Assembly (NCBI RefSeq): GCF_000174015.1
Contig: NZ_ACFE01000001.1
Span: forward strand, 248,001 to 312,000
Length of the DNA: 64,000 bases
From: Lancefieldella rimae ATCC 49626
GTDB lineage: Bacteria; Actinomycetota; Coriobacteriia; Coriobacteriales; Atopobiaceae
Reading direction: 5' to 3'
The position numbers were made by a program, and so were the translations under genes. Every line of letters begins with the position of its first letter. Position 1 is the stretch's first letter. Positions 1-9,138 of this stretch are shown piece by piece. The notes beneath the pieces are model-generated. The model did no database searches, was not told the origin of the DNA, and worked only from the letters and a program-made list of their open reading frames with translations.

Positions 1-1349
1 TCAGTTACCGACAGACCGTCCACAAAGACAACGCCGGACTCAACGGACTTTCCGCGCTTTATCTTTCCCGAACGCATCTCAAGCGAGTCTCCGTTATCCA
101 AAATGAAGATGTGCTTATCGGGGATGCCCATCTGTTTTGCAAGCTCCGCATGAGCGCGAAGGTGTACGGCCTCTCCGTGTACCGGCATAAAGTTCTTCGG
201 GCGCGCCATACCCAAAACAAGCTTGAGCTCTTCTTGGCTACCGTGACCGGAAACATGAACGAGCGTTTTTGACTTGTCGTAGATGGCACAGCCTATTTTG
301 GAAAGCGAATTGATAATGGACTGCACGCTTTTCTCGTTACCCGGAACCGGCGTTGCGGAAATAATCACGGTATCTTGCGGACGGATGGTCAGCGATTTAT
401 GCTCGCCGTTGGCCATACGGGCAAGCGCCGAAAGCGGCTCTCCCTGTGAGCCCGTACATAAGACAACAATGCGATCATCCGCAAGTTTATCAACATCGTA
501 TGCATCGACAATGTTCTTGTCGGAAATGTTGAGGTACCCAAGATCGCGCGCCACCTTGGTGTTGGTAATCATGGAACGTCCCGTTACCACCACCTTGCGA
601 CCTACCGCAACGGAAGCATCACATACCTGCTGCAACCGGTGAATATGAGACGAGAAGGACGCCACAAAGACACGGCCCTTTGCGTTTTTAATAATATGTC
701 TCAGTGCAGGGCCTACCGCAGCCTCGGATGGTGTAAAGCCGGGACGATTTGCATTGGTGGAATCGGAGAGCAAAAGGTCAAGGCCTTCTGAAGCAAATTT
801 GGTAATGGCAGCATAGTTGGGACGCACACCGTCAATGGGTGTTTGGTCGAGCTTAAAGTCTCCCGTATGCATCAAAGAACCCGCAGGCGTTTTCATATGC
901 ACACCAAACGCAGCCGGAATAGAGTGAGTCATCGAGAAAAACGTGACGTCAAATGCACCAAAATGAATGTTTGAGCCGTCGTTGACCTCGCAGAGCTTTA
1001 CACCGGTTATGGAATGCTCCGACAGCTTACCTTCAATAAAGCCCAAAGAAAGCTTACTGGAATAAATAGGAACTTTGCGGGTCAAATCCATCAAAAGGTA
1101 TGGCAAGGCTCCAATGTGGTCTTCATGACCATGGGTAATCAAGATAGCGCGCAGCTTGTGCTCGTTTTCCAGAACATACGTATAGTCGGGAAGCACGAGG
1201 TCAATGCCCGGCTGCTCGTCATCGGGAAACATAAGGCCGGCATCGATAAGAACCATATCATTGCCGTACTCAAAGACGGTCATGTTTTTACCAATGCCGT
1301 CTAAACCACCCATAGGAATAATCTTTAAGGGTGTTTCTCTTTTTGGCAT
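1..1349 (-). CDS. rnj: Ribonuclease J (3' end outside window)
   Basis: Metallo-beta-lactamase/beta-CASP ribonuclease acting in 5'-to-3' and endonucleolytic mRNA decay and rRNA maturation in the cytoplasm. Reading the minus strand from the ATG gives a protein starting MPKRETPLKIIPMGG. The zinc-binding motif HGHEDH is at about residues 73-78, and MHTGDFKLD and SDSTNANRPGFTPSE follow, all typical of RNase J. The ATG is preceded by AAAGGA. About 449 codons are visible of a family length near 555, so the C-terminal part is cut off by the window edge and no in-window stop exists. It lies downstream of pnp on the same strand but is separated by a terminator, so it is probably transcribed separately. 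Pairing with PNPase fits an RNA-degradation neighbourhood. The choice between J1 and J2 cannot be made here. Confidence 0.93.
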   Translation of the reverse strand, partial: MPKRETPLKIIPMGGLDGIGKNMTVFEYGNDMVLIDAGLMFPDDEQPGIDLVLPDYTYVLENEHKLRAILITHGHEDHIGALPYLLMDLTRKVPIYSSKLSLGFIEGKLSEHSITGVKLCEVNDGSNIHFGAFDVTFFSMTHSIPAAFGVHMKTPAGSLMHTGDFKLDQTPIDGVRPNYAAITKFASEGLDLLLSDSTNANRPGFTPSEAAVGPALRHIIKNAKGRVFVASFSSHIHRLQQVCDASVAVGRKVVVTGRSMITNTKVARDLGYLNISDKNIVDAYDVDKLADDRIVVLCTGSQGEPLSALARMANGEHKSLTIRPQDTVIISATPVPGNEKSVQSIINSLSKIGCAIYDKSKTLVHVSGHGSQEELKLVLGMARPKNFMPVHGEAVHLRAHAELAKQMGIPDKHIFILDNGDSLEMRSGKIKRGKSVESGVVFVDGLSVT

Positions 1350-1402
1350 TAAGAACAAATCCTTTCGTAGAGCAGATTTCTCTGCTTGTGGAACTATTTT
1401 TT

Positions 1403-1422
1403 GGCGAGAAGCACTTCTCACC
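1403..1422. repeat. Inverted pair of the GGCGAGAAG motif
   Basis: GGCGAGAAG, two bases, then CTTCTCACC: a near-perfect inverted pair in the 5' region of the RNase J gene. One arm differs by a single base. The motif is strongly over-represented across the whole window (see findings). The hairpin has no U-tract on either side, so it is not an obvious terminator. Confidence 0.55.
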
Positions 1423-1454
1423 TATCGTCTATGCTAAACGTACAGCTAGTGTTT

Positions 1455-1460
1455 ATTATA
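1455..1460 (-). promoter_or_regulatory. Possible -10 element for the RNase J gene
   Basis: A perfect TATAAT on the minus strand about 105 nt upstream of the RNase J ATG, in AT-rich DNA. No convincing -35 hexamer is seen at 16-18 bp, so this is a weak call. Confidence 0.3.
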
Positions 1461-1533
1461 TTTTAAAACTCGTACAAAAGTTTGCTCGATTGTCATCTTA
1501 GTAAAAAACGCAAACTTATACCCCAAAATACAC

Positions 1534-1560
1534 AAAACCCCAGTATTTTACTGGGGTTTT
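1534..1560 (-). terminator. Intrinsic terminator after pnp
   Basis: A perfect 12-bp stem (AAAACCCCAGTA / TACTGGGGTTTT) with a 3-nt loop, 43 nt downstream of the pnp stop. It continues into a T-rich stretch on the minus strand. Confidence 0.85.
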
Positions 1561-1602
1561 GCTATCAGCTTTATTGGCTGCCAAGAAATCTATGCAAAAA
1601 CC

Positions 1603-3804
1603 TTACGCATCATGGTGGCGACGCGGCTGACGACGCTCGCTTGAGCTTCCATTATCGCCAGGATGGCGACGGACGCGTCTCTCCTCATTCTTCTTGCCGG
1701 ATCCGGCAGGAACTTCGGGCTTATCGAGACGATCGAGGGAAATCTTGCCCTTCTCGTCAACTTCAAGAACGCGAACCTTCACTTCGTCTCCGATGGACAG
1801 AACGTCCTCAATTTTCTCAACGCGACCCTGCGCAACACGAGAAATGTGGAGCAAGCCATCTTTACCGGGCAAAAGCTCAACAAAGGCACCAAACGGTTGA
1901 ATGCCCACAACACGACCGGTATATTCCTCGCCTACTTCAGGAACCTTAACGATGGCCTTAATGCGCTCCGCAGCTGCCTCGGCAGCTCCGTTTGTACCGG
2001 CGATAAAGACCGATCCGTCCTCTTGGATGTCAACGGTTGCACCGGTGTCTTCCTGGATACCACGAATAACCTTGCCGCCGCTTCCGATAACGTCGCGAAT
2101 CTTATCGGTAGGAATGGAAAGCGAGAGAATCTGAGGGGCCGTCTCTTTCGTTTCTTCACGTGGTGCAGGAATTGCCTCAAGCATCTTGTTCAATATGAAC
2201 ATCCGGCCCTCATGAGCCTGCATAAGCGCCTGACGCAAAATCTCAGGGGTAAGACCGGTGGCCTTGTTGTCCATTTGCATCGCCGTGATGCCCTTGGTTG
2301 TACCGGTTACCTTGAAGTCCATATCGCCGAGGAAGTCTTCAAGACCCTGAATGTCCGTCAGGACAACCGTCTTGCCATTCTCCTGGATAAGACCCATGGC
2401 CACACCGGAGACAGGACGTACCAGCGGCACACCGGCATCCATAAGGGCAAGCGTTGATCCACAGGTAGAAGCCATTGAAGAAGAACCGTTGGACTCCATG
2501 ACCTCTGAGACCACACGAATTGCGTAAGGGAACTCGTCCTCGGAGGGAATAACGGGGAGCAGAGCTCGCTCTGCAAGAGCACCATGACCAATCTCACGAC
2601 GCTTGGGGCTTCCCATGCGGCCGGTTTCTCCAGTGCAGAACGGCGGGAAGTTGTAATGGTGGATATAGCGCTTGCCATCAACGGGTTCAATGGTATCAAG
2701 ACGCTGCCATTCATTGAGCATACCAAGAGTGCAGATGGAGAGAACCTGCGTTTGACCGCGCTGGAAAAGACCCGATCCGTGTACCAAAGGCAGGTAATCG
2801 GGCTTCACCATGATGGGTCGAATCTCATCGGCTGCACGTCCGTCAACGCGCTCGCCTGTTTCAACAACCATAACGCGCATGGCGTGCTTCTCTAGACTCT
2901 TGAGCTCAACGGCAATGGCGCGGCTCCACTCCTCTTGCTCTTCTTCGTTAAACTCAGCCTTGATTGTCTCCATAAGATCAGCCACTTTGGCCATACGAGA
3001 TTGCTTATCGGCATCTTTGAGGGCCGCGCTCATCTCATCATAGTGAGCAAAGATGCGCTCATGTACCTCAGGGATTGGCTCATCGAGAATATACTCGCGC
3101 TTCTCGATAGGACCGTTGACTGCCTCCCACTTCTCAAAGAACTTCTTTTGCTCTTCACAAAATGCTGCAATCGCCTCTTGTCCAAAGGCCATAGCGGACA
3201 GCATATCCTCTTCTGAAATCTCGTGTGCGCCGGCTTCAAGCATTGAGATAAAGGTTGCAGAACCCGCAAGCTCAAGATCAAGATCGGAGTGATCGCGCTC
3301 TTCATAGGTTGGGTTGACGAGAAACTCTCCGGTCTCGCTATTGCGCCCGATTCTGACACAGGCTAAAGGACCCTCGTACGGCACGCCACCAATATGCAGC
3401 GCGGCTGATGCGCCCATGACGGAAATGGTATCAACAGCGTTAATTTGATCCGCAACAAGCGAGGTTGCTACAATCTGCACCTCATTGCGGAATCCCTCAG
3501 GAAACGAAGGACGCAGCGGACGGTCAATCATACGGGCGATAAGCGTGGCCTTCTCGCTTGGACGAGCTTCACGCTTAAGATACCCGCCGGGAATACGTCC
3601 CACGGCGTACATCTTTTCAATAAAATCAACGGTTAAGGGGAAGAAATCGTAATCTTTACGCTCTTTCGAGACAACTGCGGTCAGAAGTACCGTAGAATCC
3701 CCGCACTTAACCACACAAGCACCAGTTGCCTGTTTTGCGAGTTCTCCCGCCTCCAGTACATAGTGCTTACCATACAGGTCAAACTCGTGTGTTACTTTTG
3801 CCAT
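1603..3804 (-). CDS. pnp: Polyribonucleotide nucleotidyltransferase (PNPase)
   Basis: Phosphorolytic 3'-to-5' exoribonuclease acting as a trimer in mRNA decay. The 733-residue protein has the full family architecture: two RNase PH-like domains separated by an alpha-helical domain, with the second carrying the phosphate-binding SNGSSSMAS stretch followed by LALMDAGVP. A KH domain (about 563-625, with IRDVIGSGGKVI) and an S1 domain (about 628-695, GIQPFGAFVELLPGKDG) follow. The last ~38 residues form a basic, Arg-rich tail (RRVRRHPGDN, ERRQPRRHH), an RNA-binding-type extension common in actinobacteria. The start is ATG behind AGAGGA. It lies 89 nt downstream of rpsO, the classical rpsO-pnp order, but a strong terminator between them suggests that only part of the transcription reads through. 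Confidence 0.98.
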   Translation of the reverse strand: MAKVTHEFDLYGKHYVLEAGELAKQATGACVVKCGDSTVLLTAVVSKERKDYDFFPLTVDFIEKMYAVGRIPGGYLKREARPSEKATLIARMIDRPLRPSFPEGFRNEVQIVATSLVADQINAVDTISVMGASAALHIGGVPYEGPLACVRIGRNSETGEFLVNPTYEERDHSDLDLELAGSATFISMLEAGAHEISEEDMLSAMAFGQEAIAAFCEEQKKFFEKWEAVNGPIEKREYILDEPIPEVHERIFAHYDEMSAALKDADKQSRMAKVADLMETIKAEFNEEEQEEWSRAIAVELKSLEKHAMRVMVVETGERVDGRAADEIRPIMVKPDYLPLVHGSGLFQRGQTQVLSICTLGMLNEWQRLDTIEPVDGKRYIHHYNFPPFCTGETGRMGSPKRREIGHGALAERALLPVIPSEDEFPYAIRVVSEVMESNGSSSMASTCGSTLALMDAGVPLVRPVSGVAMGLIQENGKTVVLTDIQGLEDFLGDMDFKVTGTTKGITAMQMDNKATGLTPEILRQALMQAHEGRMFILNKMLEAIPAPREETKETAPQILSLSIPTDKIRDVIGSGGKVIRGIQEDTGATVDIQEDGSVFIAGTNGAAEAAAERIKAIVKVPEVGEEYTGRVVGIQPFGAFVELLPGKDGLLHISRVAQGRVEKIEDVLSIGDEVKVRVLEVDEKGKISLDRLDKPEVPAGSGKKNEERRVRRHPGDNGSSSERRQPRRHHDA

Positions 3805-3857
3805 ATATATTCCTCTTCTATCTCCGCCTGCCCCATTGCAGACGGGCTCACAAACAT

Positions 3858-3883
3858 AAAGGGCGCCAGTTGCGGCGCCCTTT
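3858..3883 (-). terminator. Intrinsic hairpin between rpsO and pnp
   Basis: Ten-bp perfect stem AAAGGGCGCC / GGCGCCCTTT with a 6-nt loop, directly after the rpsO stop, with T-rich DNA following on the minus strand. It probably attenuates read-through into pnp. In other bacteria this intercistronic region is also an RNase processing site. Confidence 0.75.
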
Positions 3884-3893
3884 GAATACCACG

Positions 3894-4172
3894 TTACTGG
3901 ATGTTATCGCGGATACCCAAACTCTTAATAAGCTCACGGTATTCCTCAATGTCATTCTTCTTGATATAGGAAAGAAGACGACGACGCTTACCAACAAGCA
4001 TCAAAAGACCACGACGGGTATGGAAGTCTTTCTGGTGTGACTTCATGTGCTCAGTAAGCTCACGAATGCGCTCGGTTAAAAGAGCAACCTGTACCGGAGC
4101 CGAACCGGAGTCCTTCTCGTCTTTGCCGTACTGCTTGATAAGCTCAGCCTTACGTTCCTTGGAAACTGCCAT
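3894..4172 (-). CDS. rpsO: 30S ribosomal protein uS15
   Basis: Small-subunit protein that binds 16S rRNA helices early in 30S assembly. The 92-residue protein [16 protein letters not shown] has the conserved [16 protein letters not shown] and [22 protein letters not shown] segments. An upstream in-frame start would add four residues, but the ATG at 4172 is preceded by AAAGGTGG at normal spacing and gives the usual N-terminus. It precedes pnp, a conserved gene pair. Confidence 0.98.
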   Translation of the reverse strand: MAVSKERKAELIKQYGKDEKDSGSAPVQVALLTERIRELTEHMKSHQKDFHTRRGLLMLVGKRRRLLSYIKKNDIEEYRELIKSLGIRDNIQ

Positions 4173-4291
4173 AAATAAAACCACCTTTCATATATTCGCC
4201 TCACACTGAACAAACGCCGGCAGTGACAATTTGCTAAGAGTGAGGTACTAACCTGAGAAAGTTTACCAAAAAACTACCGCGAGCGCCATAC

Positions 4292-5041
4292 CTACACACT
4301 CAATAAAAACTCAAAAGCTCGAAGACGGGCGTCCAAGTGCGTAGCCGCCCACATATGAGCCAGGCTCAAGAGAAAAAATGCCGTTTCAGCGTCAATCGCA
4401 ACTTCTTCAATTTGGTCAAACGTCAGCGAGATAAGAGACGCGAGCCACGTCCGTTGTGAAGCACTCAGCGCCTCCGCCCCTTCAACTTCCCGGGCACATG
4501 ATGCACACAGCACACCTCCCGCACGTGACGAGAAGAACGTGGGGGCTTCATCCCCGCAGGCAATGCACGAATGAAGCTCCGGGCGCCAGCCTCCATGTGC
4601 AAGCACCTTAAAGACATATGCAGCCACGATAACATCAAGGTGTGCTTCATCCGATGCTCTCTCCACCGCAGTAAGCGCACGTGAAAGAATGGGAAACAAA
4701 AAGGTATCGGTATATCCTTCAATACAGGTAAGGCGTGCTATCTCACAGAGAGTCGATGCCGCAGATACCCGCGAGAGGTCACCTCGGATTTTTTCATGAG
4801 CGCTCAGAAGCGATGCTTCCGAGACCACAAAGAGGGATCTTCCTTCGGCAACCAGCATGTCAACTTCAGAGAACAGTTCAGTCCGCGCAGCGAGACGACC
4901 GCCCGGCTTTCGGGCTCCCTTTGCCACGGCACGCAGTTCTTCTCCCGTGTCAGTAAGACAGGTCAGGATAAGATCTTGCTCGCCAAGCTTGGTTCTGTCT
5001 AAAACAAGAGCCTTTATTCGACGTGTACGTCTGGCAGCCAC
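4292..5041 (-). CDS. recO: DNA repair protein RecO
   Basis: Recombination mediator that works with RecF and RecR to load RecA on SSB-coated gaps. The 249-residue protein has an N-terminal OB-fold region (about 1-80: KALVLDRTKLGEQDLILTCL), a helical domain and a C4 zinc motif, C159-x2-C162 ... C179-x2-C182. It starts with GTG, three bases after the era stop (era-recO adjacency is widespread), with GAGG upstream. No sign of damage. Confidence 0.95.
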   Translation of the reverse strand: MAARRTRRIKALVLDRTKLGEQDLILTCLTDTGEELRAVAKGARKPGGRLAARTELFSEVDMLVAEGRSLFVVSEASLLSAHEKIRGDLSRVSAASTLCEIARLTCIEGYTDTFLFPILSRALTAVERASDEAHLDVIVAAYVFKVLAHGGWRPELHSCIACGDEAPTFFSSRAGGVLCASCAREVEGAEALSASQRTWLASLISLTFDQIEEVAIDAETAFFLLSLAHMWAATHLDARLRAFEFLLSV

Positions 5042-5043
5042 GA

Positions 5044-5967
5044 TTAATCCTCAAACGCATATCCCAGGCGGCGAATCTCGTTGGCATCTTTTCGCCATTG
5101 CGGCTGAACACGAACTTGGAGGTCAAGATAGACGGAACAGTTGAACAGTTTTTCCAAATCTTTTCTCGCTTGAATGCCTATACGCTTAATCATCGATCCA
5201 CCTTGTCCAACCACGATCCCCTTTTGACTTTCACGCTCAACAAGAATGGTCGCAGCAATGGAGGCGTGGGTATCGCTTAAAAACTCAAGCTTATCGCAGA
5301 CAACGCCAATTGAATGAGGTACTTCTTGACGGAGATTGTGTAAGAGCTTCTCTCGGATGAACTCTGCCACAAGATCTTCGTCAGATGCATCAACGTCCAT
5401 ATCATCCGGGAACCACTTGGGTCCTTCAGGAAGATGCTCTGCGACACGGGCGACAAACGCCTGGACGTTGAAGTCCTCCGTTGCGGACAGCACCAGCACG
5501 TCATCGAAGTGGCCGAGTTTCTGCGCAGCCTCAAGCTGAGCGGATACCTTCTCTTGATCTGCAAGATCGGCTTTGGTTATAACAAGCAGCTTATATGAAG
5601 CTCGTGCTGCGCTGACGTGCTTTGCCACCCACTCATCACCACGGCCCACAGGCTTTGTGGCATCAACGAGAAACGCAACGCAATCGGCATCGTTAAGCTC
5701 ACCTAATGCAGTCTTGTTGAGCTCTTTGCCAAGGGCGTCTTTTGGCTTGTGTAACCCGGGCGTGTCAATAATAACCAGCTGAAAGTTGGGGCCATTTACC
5801 ACCCCGCGAAGGCGACGGCGCGTTGTTTGTGCCACAGGCGAGGTAATGGCAATCTTTTCTTTCAGGCACGCATTTAAAAGCGTTGACTTTCCCACGCTTG
5901 GCCTGCCTACAAGAGCGACAAAACCACTTTTAAAGGGATGTTCTGACATCACAGGCAGATCCGCCAC
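5044..5967 (-). CDS. era: GTPase Era
   Basis: Ribosome-assembly GTPase that binds the 3' end of 16S rRNA. The 307-residue reading from GTG has G1 GRPSVGKST at 21-29, DTPGLHKP (G3), ITKADL (G4) and a C-terminal KH domain with GIVVGQGGSMIKRIG. The open frame extends 30 codons further upstream into dgkA. The GTG at 5967 is chosen because it has a perfect GAGGAGG five bases before it and lies 20 nt after the dgkA stop. Part of the phoH-ybeY-dgkA-era-recO cluster that is conserved in Gram-positive bacteria. Confidence 0.96.
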   Translation of the reverse strand: MADLPVMSEHPFKSGFVALVGRPSVGKSTLLNACLKEKIAITSPVAQTTRRRLRGVVNGPNFQLVIIDTPGLHKPKDALGKELNKTALGELNDADCVAFLVDATKPVGRGDEWVAKHVSAARASYKLLVITKADLADQEKVSAQLEAAQKLGHFDDVLVLSATEDFNVQAFVARVAEHLPEGPKWFPDDMDVDASDEDLVAEFIREKLLHNLRQEVPHSIGVVCDKLEFLSDTHASIAATILVERESQKGIVVGQGGSMIKRIGIQARKDLEKLFNCSVYLDLQVRVQPQWRKDANEIRRLGYAFED

Positions 5968-5987
5968 AAAAACCTCCTCGTATATAC

Positions 5988-6365
5988 CTACAGATGAAAA
6001 AGAGCTCGAATAAAAACGAGAATACCGATAATTGCGGAAATTCCGCTCATGAACCATGAAGCGGCAGCGGCAATGTCTTTTGCCTTTCCGGCCAACGGAT
6101 GAAATTCCGGAGAAACCAAATCAACAACAGTCTCAACCGCAGTGTTCATGAGTTCCGCTGAGATAACTGCCCCGATACACCCTACTATGACAATCCAACC
6201 AAAAAGATCCAGTCCCATAAAGAGGCTTACAACCAAAACCACCGCCGCAATACCGAGCATACGCTTGAGGTTTGCCTCTTGCTGAACGGCACCTCTGAAG
6301 CCCTGAACAGCAAAAAGAAAGCTCCTGCGATAACTCGTATGTTTGCCTCTTGAGCCCGGAATCAT
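5988..6365 (-). CDS. dgkA: DgkA-type undecaprenol/diacylglycerol kinase
   Basis: Small integral membrane kinase. Gram-positive homologues phosphorylate undecaprenol to recycle the cell-wall lipid carrier, while proteobacterial ones use diacylglycerol. The 125-residue protein has a basic N-terminus, three hydrophobic segments and the family signature AELMNTAVETVVDLV (about 72-86), plus PLAGKAKDIAAAA. It overlaps ybeY by four bases (ATGA), indicating translational coupling. The operon position between ybeY and era is the usual one. Undecaprenol is the more likely substrate by lineage; the sequence alone does not decide. Confidence 0.92.
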   Translation of the reverse strand: MIPGSRGKHTSYRRSFLFAVQGFRGAVQQEANLKRMLGIAAVVLVVSLFMGLDLFGWIVIVGCIGAVISAELMNTAVETVVDLVSPEFHPLAGKAKDIAAAASWFMSGISAIIGILVFIRALFHL

Positions 6366-6871
6366 TCGTCTGTCCCCTCACGATGGCGGGTAAACGTTAC
6401 AAAAGCAATGGGATTATCCGTTTTAATCATAGCAACAAGTGCGTCTTCACGCGCCTCCATGCATTCGGCTTCCTCGTCATTCAGATGATCGTAGCCCAAA
6501 AGATGAAGCATTGCATGAACCAGCATCAAGCGAAATTCGTCGGCCGGCGTTGTGTGATAGGTTGCTGCCTGCCGTTTGATATATGCCGGAGCAAGCAAGA
6601 TATCTCCCAGCTCACAAGGCTCACCGGGCGCCAAGTCTTCATCGTTGGGTCTTTCCACCTCAAGAGAAATGACATCTGTGACCGCATCCGCATTGCGCCA
6701 GGTACGATTAACGGTGCGGATCTCCTCATCACTTACAACCGAAATCGATACCATGCAGGGGCGCACTACCTTCTCTTGTGCAAGCACAAAGTTGCAGGTG
6801 GAAATAATCTCATCTTCAGGTATGAGAGGATCAACACCATCTGAGACAGAAATGTCGTATTCATTATGCAT
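6362..6871 (-). CDS. ybeY: Endoribonuclease YbeY (rRNA maturation factor)
   Basis: Zinc-dependent single-strand endoribonuclease needed for 16S rRNA 3' maturation and 70S quality control. The 169-residue protein starting MHNEYDISV has the metal-binding HxxxHxxxxxH as H119, H123 and H129 in LVHAMLHLLGYDH, and the upstream motif TDVISLE. The frame is open for 29 more codons, but the ATG at 6871 gives the usual length, follows an AGGAGA, and overlaps the phoH stop by eight bases. Adjacent to phoH and dgkA as in most Gram-positives. Confidence 0.95.
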   Translation of the reverse strand: MHNEYDISVSDGVDPLIPEDEIISTCNFVLAQEKVVRPCMVSISVVSDEEIRTVNRTWRNADAVTDVISLEVERPNDEDLAPGEPCELGDILLAPAYIKRQAATYHTTPADEFRLMLVHAMLHLLGYDHLNDEEAECMEAREDALVAMIKTDNPIAFVTFTRHREGTDE

Positions 6872-7847
6872 GGGCTGGAGGTCTCCTTTTGAGGGGTTGA
6901 GTCTTCTCGCTTTGTTCATATGCATCAACAATTTTAGCAACAAGGGTATGTCGCACAATATCGTCTTTGCCTAAATCAACAAACGCAATGTCATCAATGT
7001 CCGAAAGTATTTGGCGCGCAACGCTCAGCCCGCTTTCACCCAAAAGATCGCGCTGCGTTGCGTCTCCCGTTATGACAAACTTTGACGAAAAACCCAGACG
7101 GGTGAGAAACATTTTCATTTGCTCCGGCGTGGTGTTTTGTGCCTCATCGAGAATGACAAAGGCATCATTCATGGTTCGCCCGCGCATGAACGCAAGCGGA
7201 GCAATTTCAATTACTCCCTGCTCAATGAGGGAATTTCCACGATCTCTCTCAAGCATGTCAAAAAGTGCATCGTACAGAGGACGAATATAAGGATCGAGTT
7301 TTTCTTCAAGAGTTCCCGGCAAAAAACCTAAAGACTCCCCCGCCTCAACCACGGGACGCACCAACACAATACGGCCGGTATCCTTACGTTTAAGAGATGC
7401 AATTGCCATGGCCATGGCCAAATATGTCTTTCCCGTACCGGCAGGACCAAGACCAAAGGTGATGGTGTGGTTTTCTATTGCATCGACGTATCTTTTTTGA
7501 CCTGCCGTCTGCGGCCGAATTGAACGTCCACGAGAGGTTAAGAGAATGCCCTTGGAAAGCGATTTTTGATGTGCGGGATTTTTATGCCCCATGTGGTCAA
7601 GCAACAAGTCCACGTCCGCAACTGTTGGAATGCCTCCTGACTCAACCGTCTGAATCAGATTTGAGAAGACGATAAGAGCCTGCTCAACATCGTGAGCAGA
7701 ACCGGAAATAGTGATAGTGGTCCCTCGCACGGAAATGAGGGCTTTGAAAGCTCCTTCTATGCGTCGGAGCAATATGTCGGAGGGCCCCATAACGGCCGTA
7801 GGATCAACTGAATCCGGAATGGTTAAGCGCACCTGTGTTGGCTCCAT
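6864..7847 (-). CDS. phoH: PhoH-like ATPase (YbeZ)
   Basis: P-loop ATPase, predicted RNA helicase-like partner of YbeY in ribosome maturation. The 327-residue protein has an N-terminal KH-like region (about 20-75) and then a PhoH domain with Walker A GPAGTGKT at 134-141 and Walker B-like AFVILDEAQNTTPEQMK. The start ATG follows GAGGAGG and lies seven bases after the mtaB stop. It overlaps ybeY, consistent with a joint function. Gene naming after E. coli phoH is historical; phosphate regulation is not implied. Confidence 0.95.
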   Translation of the reverse strand: MEPTQVRLTIPDSVDPTAVMGPSDILLRRIEGAFKALISVRGTTITISGSAHDVEQALIVFSNLIQTVESGGIPTVADVDLLLDHMGHKNPAHQKSLSKGILLTSRGRSIRPQTAGQKRYVDAIENHTITFGLGPAGTGKTYLAMAMAIASLKRKDTGRIVLVRPVVEAGESLGFLPGTLEEKLDPYIRPLYDALFDMLERDRGNSLIEQGVIEIAPLAFMRGRTMNDAFVILDEAQNTTPEQMKMFLTRLGFSSKFVITGDATQRDLLGESGLSVARQILSDIDDIAFVDLGKDDIVRHTLVAKIVDAYEQSEKTQPLKRRPPAHA

Positions 7848-7856
7848 GGTCCTCCT

Positions 7857-9137
7857 CTACGCCGTAATAATCGATGCCTTAAGTGTAGCGTCCTTTAAAA
7901 CAGATTCAAAATGTACCGGCACAAGTGAGTCAAGCGGGATGTCCTCATCAATCATTACGTCAAAAAGGCCGCTTGAAACCGCTTTGCCCGGACGCTGCAC
8001 AATAACCAAATCGGTGCTTCCGACGAGACTTTGTGCGTTTTCGTAGCGCATCTTTTTTGCAAGCTCACGCATTTTATGGGCGCGCGCCGCCATTATCTGC
8101 GGCGGAACCTGGTTGGGGGCGTCTGCCGCCGGCGTACCGGGACGTTTTGAGTACCGAAAGAGATGCATCTTTGAAAAATTCATTTCCTTACAAAACGCAT
8201 ACGATTCCTCAAATTCTTCTTCCGTTTCTCCCGGAAATCCAACGATGAGATCGGTGCCAAGAGCTACCTGCGGAAGATACGTACGTGCCGCAGCAACGGC
8301 ACTGCGATAGAGCTCAGCTCCATATGCACGTCTCATACGGTGCAGCGTCTCGTCGCAGCCGGACTGCAGGCATATATGTAAAAAGGGCGCTATACGACCA
8401 TGGGACGCCGCAATGGACTCGAGAAGAGCTTCATTCACGTCAGGAGGCTCAAGCGAAGACAGACGCACACGCTCTATCGTTGTTTTTCTCAATATAAGAC
8501 GTAAAAGCCCGGGAAGCCGCACGTCCTTCTCGGCAAAGCGCGAGGTATAGCTACCCAAATTAATGCCGGTAAGCACCACTTCATGAGCTCCGGCTTCCTG
8601 GGCTTCTTGGATTTGCCTCAATACCTCAGCCGGATCAAGCGAGCGAGCAGCTCCTCGTGCCTTCCACACAATACAATAACTGCAGCGATTATTGCAGCCG
8701 TCCTGAATCTTGATACCCGGACGGGTGCGTCCGGTAGGAGTTGGCTTTTGCAGGAGGTACCCCTCATCGGTGACTCCGTCAAGAGCACAGCCAAGCTCCT
8801 GCATCACCACTTCGGCAACCATGTCTTTGCGTGTCTCAACGACAACATTGGGCGCCAGAGAGGAAAGTTCGTCTGCAAAAAGACTTGCGACACACCCGGT
8901 TGCCACAACAAGAGGCGCATGCGGAAGAGCCGCCGCATGGCGTATGGCCTTCCTTGTTTTTGCCTCCGCCTCTGCGGTCACGGCGCAGGTATTAACAATA
9001 ATAGCCGCGGCATCCTTGGGTTCTACAATCGCACAGCCAAGTTGTATAAGGTCGGAAGCCATAAGATCAAGCTCAACACGGTTGACACGGCACCCTAAGT
9101 TGAGCAGAGCCACTCCTTTGGCCTCTTTGTTTGCCAT
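7857..9137 (-). CDS. mtaB: Radical-SAM methylthiotransferase, MtaB-like
   Basis: Predicted tRNA (t6A37) C2-methylthiotransferase making ms2t6A, using two 4Fe-4S clusters. The 426-residue protein has the UPF0004 cluster cysteines C16, C51 and C82, the radical-SAM triad CNNRCSYC (C148, C152, C155) and a C-terminal TRAM-like segment. The N-terminal VNRVELDLMASDLIQLG and VNTCAVTAEAEAKTRK patterns match MtaB better than MiaB or RimO; this subfamily call is by eye. It starts two bases after the dnaJ stop with a weak Shine-Dalgarno, so it is probably translated by coupling with dnaJ, a neighbour arrangement common in Gram-positives. Confidence 0.88.
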   Translation of the reverse strand: MANKEAKGVALLNLGCRVNRVELDLMASDLIQLGCAIVEPKDAAAIIVNTCAVTAEAEAKTRKAIRHAAALPHAPLVVATGCVASLFADELSSLAPNVVVETRKDMVAEVVMQELGCALDGVTDEGYLLQKPTPTGRTRPGIKIQDGCNNRCSYCIVWKARGAARSLDPAEVLRQIQEAQEAGAHEVVLTGINLGSYTSRFAEKDVRLPGLLRLILRKTTIERVRLSSLEPPDVNEALLESIAASHGRIAPFLHICLQSGCDETLHRMRRAYGAELYRSAVAAARTYLPQVALGTDLIVGFPGETEEEFEESYAFCKEMNFSKMHLFRYSKRPGTPAADAPNQVPPQIMAARAHKMRELAKKMRYENAQSLVGSTDLVIVQRPGKAVSSGLFDVMIDEDIPLDSLVPVHFESVLKDATLKASIITA

Positions 9138-9138
9138 A

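Noticed and set aside
1482-3804. Several plus-strand open frames of 60-264 codons opposite pnp
   Set aside because: They are shadows of the strongly conserved pnp frame, with no start signals. The same applies to long antisense frames opposite clpX (35090-36217), thiI, mtaB and other housekeeping genes.
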